A stretch of DNA of 64,000 nucleotides, from positions 1 to 64,000 of the forward strand of contig JBBCJA010000024.1 of NCBI GenBank assembly GCA_037189585.1. Direction: 5' to 3'. Below are positions 31,085 to 38,566 of this stretch, one piece after another. The position numbers and the translations under genes were made by a program. The notes below the pieces were generated by a model, which saw only the letters and a program-made list of their open reading frames with translations, had not been told where the DNA came from and made no database searches. How positions within the stretch are numbered: the stretch's first letter is position 1; the number at the start of each line of letters is the position of its first letter. This stretch comes from JAEXNA01 sp037189585 (lineage in GTDB: Bacteria > Vulcanimicrobiota > Xenobia > Xenobiales > JADMJV01).

Positions 31085-33090
31085 GTCAGGCCGCGACCGC
31101 GGAGCTCCCGCTTCTTGTCGCGGTGGAGCTCAAAGGCCGCATTACCGGCCTGCTGAGTCACCTCACCTTGAGGCAAACCTTTCATAACCCTCACAAGGTC
31201 CCGCTGGAGCTAACTCACATCTTCCCGCTTCCCCCCAGGGCGGCGGTCGTCTCCTGCCGCCTCAAAACCGGGAAGAGATATCTCTCCGGCCAGCTGATGG
31301 AGCGCCGTCAAGCCCGCCAGAGCTTCCAGGCCCACGCGACGAGAGGGAAAACCGTTTGCACCTTAGAGCAGGACCGCCCCGACCTCTACACACTTCGGGT
31401 CGGACCGATCGCTCCTGGAGGGCATCTGGAGGTTGAGCTGGCTCTCGACCTGATCCTGGCCACCGAACGCGAAGAGGTCGTTCTCTCCTTTCCGCTGACA
31501 GCGGGGCGTCGCTACGTCCCCGGGCGCCCCAGCCACGGAACCTCCGCGGGGATGGGAACGGGAGTCGACACCGACATCGTGGCCGACGCCAGTCGACTTA
31601 ACCCTCCGGTCCTCCGGCCTGGAGACAGCGAAGATAGCGAGTTCCACCTGGACCTTTCCATCGACTCCGCAAATCATGACCTAAGACAAGTCGAGTGCCA
31701 TACCCACCGCCTCAAGATCTCGCGACGTCAGGGCATTCTCCGGGTCAAAAATGAGAGTGACCAGCCGGCCCGAGATTTCGTGCTGCGCCTGGGAATGAGA
31801 GCCGAGAACCGCCTGGCAGTCGATCCGAACGACGCGACCTTCCACTTCACCCCCTTCTGGGCCGAAGATGAAAGCCAACGGCGACCGCTGGTCATTCTCT
31901 TGGACCGTTCCTATGCGATGAAGGGGCAGCCCCTGGCCGACGCTCTCGAGATCGCCCACCGCTTGATCGATAGTCTTGAGCCGGAGCAGTCTTTCGGGCT
32001 TCTCAGCTTCGCGAACTCTCCTTTCCACTTCCGCTCTGGACTGGTTCCGGCGATCCCCGAGCTCAAGCTCGCCGCCCATCAATATCTCCAGGAACTCATG
32101 GCCCAGCCGGGTGGTGAGCTCTGTCAGGGTCTAGCGGCGGTGGAAGTGTTGTTGGCCGGAAAAAGTGAGCCTTGTGACCTGGTTCTACTGACCTCGGCCC
32201 AGTTTGGAGATCACGACCGGCTCATCTCCTGGGCGGGCCACCAGGAAGGCCTTCGCCTCCACTGCGTGGCGGTGGGTCCGGTCGTCAACAGCGGCCTTCT
32301 TGACAGGCTGTGCTGCCTGACGGGAGGAAGTTCACACCGACTCGAGCATCCCGAGAGGCTCGATTCCACCTACCAGGACCTTCTGGAAACGCTAACCGCG
32401 GCCAGACTGAGCGATCTCTGTCTGATCGGACAACCTCTGCTCTCAGCCAGTCCCGAGCACTGGGAAGTCTCTTCTGGGCGCGGTGGAAGTTTTCATGGCC
32501 GATTCACCGAGCCGCCCACGGAGCCGCTGGAGATGATCGGCACTCTTCCTGACGGCGGCGAGTCCTCCGAAGTTATCACACCCCTGGAGTTCACCCACCC
32601 GGCCATCCCAGCAAGTTGGGCCAGGGCGCGCCTTTTGGACCTCGAGGATCGCTGGGCCGGCCTTCCGGTGGGAACGGTGGACCTCACCGTCGGAGGGGAT
32701 AGACCGGCATCCGAAGCGGCCACCCACCTTCGCCGGGAGGCCGAACGCGGCAAAGCCTGGTTGGAACGAGTGCAAGATTTCTGGCGGCGCAAGGGTTGGC
32801 TCTTCCCTCCTAGCGACCAGGGAGAGCCGGCACTCCCCCTGGTCAAGGCGATGGAAGAGAGCTCCTGCATGGCTTACGGACCGAGCCAGGTCATGCCGGG
32901 GGAGAGTCCGCTCGAGAGCTTGGAAGAGCAGGCCAGAGAGCTCTTATCACTGGAATCTTCGATCCGCGAGCTTTCCATCGAACGCGGCGTTCTCTGCCGC
33001 TTCACCGCCTACGTGGTGACCACCGGATCAAAGGTGAAGGAGACCGCCCACCGAGTGGTTGTCCCAGTACCCCGCATCGAGGAACGCTAA
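31081..33090 (+). CDS. VIT plus von Willebrand factor A domain protein
   Basis: A 669-residue protein. The N-terminal VIT domain (about residues 5-125) shows 'SHLTLRQTFHNPHKVPLELT', 'FPLPPRAAVVSCRLKTGKRY' and 'SFQAHATRGKTVCTLEQDRP'. The vWA domain (about 265-440) starts 'PLVILLDRSYAM'; the MIDAS motif is DxSxA rather than DxSxS, so metal binding may be weakened. The C-terminal ~200 residues contain a helical stretch and 'LCRFTAYVVT'. No signal peptide. VIT/vWA proteins act as adhesion or assembly scaffolds; here it is coupled to a MerR regulator, an uncommon arrangement. Confidence 0.87.
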   Translation: MSQAATAELPLLVAVELKGRITGLLSHLTLRQTFHNPHKVPLELTHIFPLPPRAAVVSCRLKTGKRYLSGQLMERRQARQSFQAHATRGKTVCTLEQDRPDLYTLRVGPIAPGGHLEVELALDLILATEREEVVLSFPLTAGRRYVPGRPSHGTSAGMGTGVDTDIVADASRLNPPVLRPGDSEDSEFHLDLSIDSANHDLRQVECHTHRLKISRRQGILRVKNESDQPARDFVLRLGMRAENRLAVDPNDATFHFTPFWAEDESQRRPLVILLDRSYAMKGQPLADALEIAHRLIDSLEPEQSFGLLSFANSPFHFRSGLVPAIPELKLAAHQYLQELMAQPGGELCQGLAAVEVLLAGKSEPCDLVLLTSAQFGDHDRLISWAGHQEGLRLHCVAVGPVVNSGLLDRLCCLTGGSSHRLEHPERLDSTYQDLLETLTAARLSDLCLIGQPLLSASPEHWEVSSGRGGSFHGRFTEPPTEPLEMIGTLPDGGESSEVITPLEFTHPAIPASWARARLLDLEDRWAGLPVGTVDLTVGGDRPASEAATHLRREAERGKAWLERVQDFWRRKGWLFPPSDQGEPALPLVKAMEESSCMAYGPSQVMPGESPLESLEEQARELLSLESSIRELSIERGVLCRFTAYVVTTGSKVKETAHRVVVPVPRIEER

Positions 33091-33103
33091 CAATCCCAAT
33101 CGA

Positions 33104-33132
33104 GTAAAAGCCCAGTTTTACTGGGCTTTTAC
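33104..33132 (+). terminator. Intrinsic terminator of the MerR-VIT/vWA operon
   Basis: Perfect 13-bp stem GTAAAAGCCCAGT / ACTGGGCTTTTAC with a TTT loop, 14 bp after the stop; the right arm contains a TTTT run. Confidence 0.85.
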
Positions 33133-33180
33133 TTCACTCTTCCACGGGGGTTTGATGAGGCGGAGAGCGAAAAAAGACCC

Positions 33181-33756
33181 ATGCTTATCACCAACGCGGT
33201 GACGCGGAAATGGACAGTGGACGAGTATCTCCGCCTAGCCGAGAACGGAGCTTTCGACAAAGGCCCGCGCGTGGAACTGGTCGAGGGTGAAATCGTCGTC
33301 ATGTCACAGCCTGGGCCGTCCGAAAGCTACGCCATTCGTAAAGGTATACGGGCATTCTTCCAGCTCTACGAAGACAGTCACGAAGTCTCCGTACGATGCC
33401 CTCTAAGAATCAGTCAGATGTCGTTACCCGAGCCAGACTTCACTCTGGTTCCCATCGGGGCCGCCAGCCCAACGGCCTACTTATCGAGAGCCGACCTGGT
33501 GGTCGAGGTGGCCTTCTCCTCCCTAGCCTACGACCTCGGCGAGAAGGCCGACCTGTACGCCAAGGCCGGTATCCCCGACTACTGGGTGGTCGACCTGGTC
33601 AATTCTCGCGTGGTCGTCCACAGGGACCCAGGACCCCAACGCGGCAAAAGAGGCAAAGCCATCTATGGGAGCATCGAGAACCTCAGCCCCGGCGACAGCG
33701 TACAGCCCGTAACCGTACCGGGCCCTCCTTGTCCCCTGGCGAGCTTCTTCGGGTAA
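33181..33756 (+). CDS. Uma2-family putative endonuclease (copy 2)
   Basis: A 191-residue paralogue of the gene at 29840: 'VELVEGEIVVMSQPGPSE', 'LPEPDFTLVPIGA', 'DLVVEVAFSSLAYDLGEKAD', 'KAGIPDYWVVDLVNSRVVVH', ending 'VPGPPCPLASFFG'. The catalytic residues of the PD-(D/E)XK fold appear intact. Its 3' end contains a 28-bp segment (33725-33752) repeated exactly at 34746-34773, on the far side of the hydrolase gene. It stops only 2 bp before the GTG start of that gene. Confidence 0.87.
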   Translation: MLITNAVTRKWTVDEYLRLAENGAFDKGPRVELVEGEIVVMSQPGPSESYAIRKGIRAFFQLYEDSHEVSVRCPLRISQMSLPEPDFTLVPIGAASPTAYLSRADLVVEVAFSSLAYDLGEKADLYAKAGIPDYWVVDLVNSRVVVHRDPGPQRGKRGKAIYGSIENLSPGDSVQPVTVPGPPCPLASFFG

Positions 33757-33758
33757 AC

Positions 33759-34733
33759 GTGGTCAGGATTCTCTTGGCGATGTTCCTCGCTTTCTCGGCC
33801 CCGTTGGCCGCTCAAACACGAACCGAGACTCCCAAGCTGCCTTCGGGCTACACCTCCTGGAGCATCACTCGCGAGGACTCCAGCACCCTGGTCTTCTATT
33901 CGAACTTCGCCCAACTGGACCCAGAGAAGCCGCTGGCCGTGTGGATGCAGGGCAGTGGCTATCATTCTCTCTTCCCCGAGCGTGAGGAGAACCTTCGCTT
34001 GGGTGTGATGGCCGTGGTCTCGGAAGCTCTCGGTTCGGACGTTCAGTTGTTGGCGGTGGAGAAACGAGGAGTCGTCCTAGGTGTCCTGGGCGGTGGAGGC
34101 GCTCTCGACGCGCCGCCGGAGTATCACGAGTACGCCACCTTAGACGATCGAGCCGGTGACGTGGTCACCGTGCTCTCGGGATTCGAGCGTCAAACTGGAC
34201 TACCCACCAGACTGCTCGCCATCGGCCACTCGGAAGGAGCCGATGTCGCGGCCAAAGTCGCCGCGGACTTTCCTAAAGTCAGCCATCTGGCTTTTCTGTC
34301 GGGAGGCGGAGCCAGCCAGCTGTTCGATTTCATGATCGTCATTCGAAAGTCGGAGGCGAGCCCGCGCGACAAGGAGACTCAGGTCGAGGAGCTGTGGAGC
34401 CAGTGGAACGACATTCAGGCTCATCCGAGGAGTACGGAGAAAATGTTCCAGGGCCACGCCTACCGCCGCTGGTCAAGCTTCATGCGAGAAGCCCCCATCG
34501 ACAATCTGCTGAAGACCGAGGCGAAGATTCTGATCGTTCACGGCTCAGCCGACGAGTCGGTTCCCATCGAGAGCGCCGACCTCGGCGCGGTGGAGCTCAG
34601 TCGGGCCGGAAAGTCTTTCGAGTATCTTCGCTTGCCGGAAGCCGACCACAGCCTGCGAACGCCGGAGCAGATCCAACGTGGAGTTCCTCCCTTCGCCACT
34701 CTGGGAAGTGTTCTCCGTCGCTTCTTCCTGTGA
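33759..34733 (+). CDS. Exported alpha/beta-hydrolase (324 aa)
   Basis: GTG 33759 begins a signal peptide (VVRILLAMFLAFSAPLAAQ) cleaved near AAQ. The nucleophile Ser lies in 'AIGHSEGADVAAK' (GxSxG). Asp occurs in 'IVHGSADESVPIES' and His in 'LPEADHSLRTP', completing the triad. The family acts on esters or peptides; the substrate is unknown. The gene fills the space between a Uma2 gene and a duplicated Uma2 3' tail, and its TGA stop lies at the beginning of that tail. Confidence 0.78.
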   Translation: MVRILLAMFLAFSAPLAAQTRTETPKLPSGYTSWSITREDSSTLVFYSNFAQLDPEKPLAVWMQGSGYHSLFPEREENLRLGVMAVVSEALGSDVQLLAVEKRGVVLGVLGGGGALDAPPEYHEYATLDDRAGDVVTVLSGFERQTGLPTRLLAIGHSEGADVAAKVAADFPKVSHLAFLSGGGASQLFDFMIVIRKSEASPRDKETQVEELWSQWNDIQAHPRSTEKMFQGHAYRRWSSFMREAPIDNLLKTEAKILIVHGSADESVPIESADLGAVELSRAGKSFEYLRLPEADHSLRTPEQIQRGVPPFATLGSVLRRFFL

Positions 34734-34777
34734 AGGTGCCTGGCTCTCCTTGTCCCCTGGCGAGCTTCTTCGGCTAG
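34732..34777 (+). pseudogene. Uma2 C-terminal remnant (direct repeat of the copy-2 gene end)
   Basis: The frame reads VKVPGSPCPLASFFG then TAG, the C-terminus of a Uma2 protein. Twenty-eight bases (34746-34773) are identical to 33725-33752. The first residues (KVPG) resemble copy 1 more than copy 2 (TVPG), so this may be the tail of a third Uma2 gene whose body was replaced by the hydrolase gene. Confidence 0.75.
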
Positions 34778-34818
34778 CCCGGGATTGACTTCACCGCCGG
34801 GCGAGGGAGAGGACAATC

Positions 34819-35133
34819 ATGGACTTTAACTTCGAAGAGATGCAGAAGAATCTTGTAGAGCAACACGAGCGCACCAAGAAGTACTGGGAATGGATCATCT
34901 CCGAGGGGCCCTGTCAGCCTCCTCTCGACAACATCCGAAGCGCGGTCGAGACTTTGATGAAAATGGAGAAAGAGGTCCTCGACGCCTTCGTCCAGGGTCG
35001 TCCCGATGTCGCCCAACAGGCGATCAGCGGTGCCCAGCGCATGGAGAATCGAGCCTACCACCTGATCAGCCACAACCTGCTCCAGCAGATTCTCAACAGC
35101 GTCAAAAACATCGAGACGCGCGGCGGGTCTTAA
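34819..35133 (+). CDS. Small helical hypothetical protein (104 aa)
   Basis: The 104-residue protein is charged and predicted all-helical ('LKMEKEVL'-type heptads), with no signal or membrane segment. A good ribosome site (GGGAGAGGA) precedes ATG 34819. It lies between the hydrolase and the S9 peptidase genes, on the same strand as both. I do not recognise a family. Confidence 0.6.
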   Translation: MDFNFEEMQKNLVEQHERTKKYWEWIISEGPCQPPLDNIRSAVETLMKMEKEVLDAFVQGRPDVAQQAISGAQRMENRAYHLISHNLLQQILNSVKNIETRGGS

Positions 35134-35195
35134 ACCGTACTCTCAAACTTTTCCGATGCGAGGGTACCCGCGCTCGGGCGGCAAACCCATCGCCC

Positions 35196-37436
35196 ATGAA
35201 AAGACTTCGCCGCCCGTTTCGACCTCTCGCACTCGCCCTTCTGGCCCAAGGCCTCTTCGCGATTCCCGCGATGGCGGAGCCGAGCGTGACTCTGGAAAAG
35301 ATCATGGCCCACTCCCGTTGGATCGGCCAGTGGCCGGAGGAAGTTCGGTTTTCTCCCGCCGGAGGACGAATCTTGACCTTGCGCAAGAAAGATTCCCGAG
35401 GGCAAGAGGTCCTCGAGCTTGACCGCCAGGGAAAAATTCTCACCACCCACGACACCGGTAGCTTGCCTGGCGAGCTATCCCGAGGAAAGAACGGCGTTCT
35501 TTTCAGCTGGCACGGAGAGCTCTTCCTAGAATCGCCTCAACGCCAACGCTTGACTCAAACAAGCGAAAGAGAAAGCGTTCCCCGCTGGCTCGACGCCAAC
35601 TCTTACACCTACCAGGTCGGCGATAAGGTCATGGTCGAAAATCGCGCGACCGGGGCTCACCGTGAGGTGGCGGAACTCGTCTTCGAGGACGACCCTAAGG
35701 CGGAGGAATCGAATTTTGTTCAAAAACAACAGGAGCGACTCTTTCCCGTTCTCAAAGAGCGCCAGGAGACCGACAAGCGGGTCAAAGAGGCCGGCGGTAT
35801 TCCGAAACTCTATCTGGGCGCGGGTCGAGAGCTCATCCGCGCGGAACTGACCACCGACGAACGCCAGCTTCTGCTTGTAACGGCTCCCGAGAACAAGGCC
35901 AAGCGTGACAAGATGCCCGACTACGTCACCGACGATGGGTACCTCACAACGAAGGACTTGAGGGTCAAGGTTGGAGACGATCCCGCCGCCAATCAGGAAC
36001 TCACCCTGATCAACCTGGCCGACAAGAGTCGTCGCTCCCTCTCCTTGGAAGGTCTCCCCACCTGGAGAAAAGATCGCGCCATCCGTGTGGAGGAGGCCCG
36101 CTGGAGCGACAATCGCCTGGCTCTGATGCTCTTGAGCCAGGACTTCGAGGATCGCTGGCTGGTGGTAGTGGACTTCGGCGCGGCGAAGCTCAACCTGATC
36201 GAGCATCTGCACGACCCGGCCTGGCACTCCTGGGACCTCAACGAGTTTGGATGGACGCCCGACAGCAAAACATTCTGGTATCAGTCGGAAAAGACGGGAT
36301 ATGCCCACCTCTACCTATGGGATGGAGCGACCGCGAAGGCCTTAACTCAAGGGAATTTCGAGGTCACTTCCATCAAGCCGGCTCCCGATGGAAAGAGCTT
36401 CTACTTCCGGGCCAACCGACAGCGGCCGTCGCAATACGACATCTATCGCGTGGATCGTAGCGGCAAGCTCGAGCAGGTCACGAATCTCGGAGGCAACACG
36501 GGCTACGATCTCTCTCCCGACGGAAAGGAGATCGTCTTTCTTCACTCCACCATCGAGCATCCGCCGGAAGTCTATCTGCAAAGCACCACGCCGGGCGCCG
36601 TGGCTCGACAGTTGACCCGTTTCACAAGTCCGGAGTTCGAGGCGATCGACTGGACCGTCCCCACCATCGTGGCCGTCCCGTCGAGCCATCAGAGCCGCCC
36701 CATCACGGCCAAGCTGTACCTACCCAAAGGGGGAGCCCAGCCGGGAGGCCCGGCCGTGGTCTTTGTTCACGGGGCCGGGTACCTGCAGAACTCGGATGAA
36801 GCGTGGTCATACTACTATCGCGAGTTCATGTTCCATACGTTACTCAACCAGCTCGGTGTGACAGTGCTCGACATGGACTACCGAGCCTCCGCCGGATACG
36901 GACGAGAGTGGAGAACCGCCATCTATCGCCAGATGGGAACTCCCGAGCTCGAGGACCTTCAAGACGGTGTGGCCTTCCTGGTGAAGGAGCATGGCGTGGC
37001 CCGGGATCGCGTGGGGGTCTACGGGGGCTCCTACGGCGGATTCATGACCTTGATGGCCATGTTCAAAGACCCGGAGCTTTTCGCGTGCGGTGCGGCGCTA
37101 CGACCGGTCACCGACTGGGCTCAGTACGAGCACGAATACACCGCTCGCATCCTCAACACTCCGAAAGAAGATCCTGAAAGCTATCTGCGCAGCTCTCCCA
37201 TCGAGTTCGCCGAGGGACTCAAGCACCCACTCCTGATCTGTCACGGAATGCTCGACGATAACGTGGTGGCCCAGGACACCGTCCGTCTAACTCAACGCTT
37301 GATCGCGTTGGAGAAAGAGAACTGGGAAACCGCGCTCTATCCGGTGGAGCCCCACGGCTTCATCGAGCCCAGCTCATGGCTCGACGAATACCGCCGTATC
37401 CTCAAGCTCTTCCGGACCCACCTGAATCTGCCTTAG
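35196..37436 (+). CDS. Prolyl oligopeptidase family (S9) serine peptidase, exported
   Basis: A 746-residue protein. ATG 35196 starts a signal peptide (basic 'MKRLRRPF' then a hydrophobic core, cleavage near AMAEP); the longer in-frame start is rejected. The N-terminal beta-propeller region (about 30-480) contains WD-like repeats such as 'KPAPDGKSFYFRANRQ'. The C-terminal alpha/beta-hydrolase domain carries Ser in 'VYGGSYGGFMTL', Asp in 'HGMLDDNVV' and His in 'VEPHGFIEP'. It cleaves short peptides, probably periplasmic or extracellular. Its 3' end overlaps the convergent PilZ gene by 4 bp. Confidence 0.88.
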   Translation: MKRLRRPFRPLALALLAQGLFAIPAMAEPSVTLEKIMAHSRWIGQWPEEVRFSPAGGRILTLRKKDSRGQEVLELDRQGKILTTHDTGSLPGELSRGKNGVLFSWHGELFLESPQRQRLTQTSERESVPRWLDANSYTYQVGDKVMVENRATGAHREVAELVFEDDPKAEESNFVQKQQERLFPVLKERQETDKRVKEAGGIPKLYLGAGRELIRAELTTDERQLLLVTAPENKAKRDKMPDYVTDDGYLTTKDLRVKVGDDPAANQELTLINLADKSRRSLSLEGLPTWRKDRAIRVEEARWSDNRLALMLLSQDFEDRWLVVVDFGAAKLNLIEHLHDPAWHSWDLNEFGWTPDSKTFWYQSEKTGYAHLYLWDGATAKALTQGNFEVTSIKPAPDGKSFYFRANRQRPSQYDIYRVDRSGKLEQVTNLGGNTGYDLSPDGKEIVFLHSTIEHPPEVYLQSTTPGAVARQLTRFTSPEFEAIDWTVPTIVAVPSSHQSRPITAKLYLPKGGAQPGGPAVVFVHGAGYLQNSDEAWSYYYREFMFHTLLNQLGVTVLDMDYRASAGYGREWRTAIYRQMGTPELEDLQDGVAFLVKEHGVARDRVGVYGGSYGGFMTLMAMFKDPELFACGAALRPVTDWAQYEHEYTARILNTPKEDPESYLRSSPIEFAEGLKHPLLICHGMLDDNVVAQDTVRLTQRLIALEKENWETALYPVEPHGFIEPSSWLDEYRRILKLFRTHLNLP

Positions 37437-38326
37437 TCGAGTTCTCCGGCCCGGATTCCACGACAGATGATGTCGGGAGGAATGGACTCGATCTCGATGA
37501 GGACCTGGCCGTCCGGATCCAACAATCGGGTGTGGGTGAATCCGTTCACCCCGGGCTGAGTGACGATGTTGCCCACCATCTGGGTAACCAGATCGGCGTG
37601 CAGAACCTTAGGTCGAGAGAATCTCAGCTCCATCACCTCGTCCTCGGTAATCAGCTTTAGAATAACGGCGTCGCCGTCGTCATAGCTCGAATGAAGGAAA
37701 GCGTGTTTACGCAGCATCGACTGATCGGGAACATCCGCTGGCGGTCCGTCATCGCCAGGGGGCTCGAAATCTCCGTAACGCTGTCCCAGAAAGGCTCGAA
37801 GGTCAGCCTGTCCCTCGTCTTCAATTCTTACAAACGCCACACCCGCTCGCCAAGGGCTGCTCAGTCGGCTCCAGCAAACCCTGGCCAGAGTGCGAACAGG
37901 AGCGAATCCCCCGTCGAGGTCAAGCTCCAGCTGCAACTCTTCACCGACTCGGACGGGGCCCGAGACTTGAAGTTGAGCTCCCTCCACGCTGAGATCTTCG
38001 GTCAACGCCATGTAGTCGGGAAGCTGTGGAGAGCGCACTCGAACACCCACGGGGAACCGAGGGTGTTTGCGAAGCCGAAGGCCTGGCGCGGTTCCTCCAC
38101 CGGGATCGAGATCCCCACTGATGAGTTCGGCGAAATACAACCATGTCGATTCATCGACTCGGCGTCGCTGCTTGATCTCCACTTCCGCCTGCGACCCTGA
38201 ACGGTCGCGCACAGCGACACCGTCTGGGGCATCGAGCACGCTGTGACATGCGAAAGCCAGGCTGTTCCCGTTACGATAGACGGGTTGGATGAGAACGGAA
38301 TTGTCCCGAGAGAAAAACCCAAACAT
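37433..38326 (-). CDS. PilZ-domain protein (297 aa)
   Basis: An N-terminal ~85-residue region of unknown fold (YcgR-N-like) is followed by a PilZ domain at about residues 90-190. It has 'LRKHPRFPVGVRV' (RxxxR) and 'EDLSVEGAQLQV' (DxSxxG), both c-di-GMP-binding signatures. The C-terminal ~100 residues do not match a known domain. GGAGG lies 6 bases before ATG 38326. With the acidic-repeat PilZ protein at the window start, this suggests several c-di-GMP effectors. It stands alone. Confidence 0.82.
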   Translation of the reverse strand: MFGFFSRDNSVLIQPVYRNGNSLAFACHSVLDAPDGVAVRDRSGSQAEVEIKQRRRVDESTWLYFAELISGDLDPGGGTAPGLRLRKHPRFPVGVRVRSPQLPDYMALTEDLSVEGAQLQVSGPVRVGEELQLELDLDGGFAPVRTLARVCWSRLSSPWRAGVAFVRIEDEGQADLRAFLGQRYGDFEPPGDDGPPADVPDQSMLRKHAFLHSSYDDGDAVILKLITEDEVMELRFSRPKVLHADLVTQMVGNIVTQPGVNGFTHTRLLDPDGQVLIEIESIPPDIICRGIRAGELD

Positions 38327-38513
38327 GTAGACCTCCAGCGAAACTAAGCCAAGTCTAGAGTATCCTCTGAGCCGCTTTGCGGCTTCCCCATCCCAGGTAG
38401 CATGACCCCATACCGGCGCTTCCCATGACGGATGTTATCCTGACGAGATCCCACATCCCTCAACCGGAAAAAATCCACGAAGAAAGTGGGATCTCAACTC
38501 TAAAAACGGGATT

Positions 38514-38554
38514 CACAAAAAAGAGCCCGGCGGCGAAGCCGAGCTCTCTTTTGT
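38514..38554 (-). terminator. Intrinsic terminator of the first SLH-porin gene
   Basis: On the minus strand the arms CACAAAAGAGAGC and GCTCTTTTTTGTG, extended by GGC/GCC, form a strong stem ending in a T6 run, 13 bp after the stop at 38567. Confidence 0.85.
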
Positions 38555-38566
38555 GAACCCTTCAGC

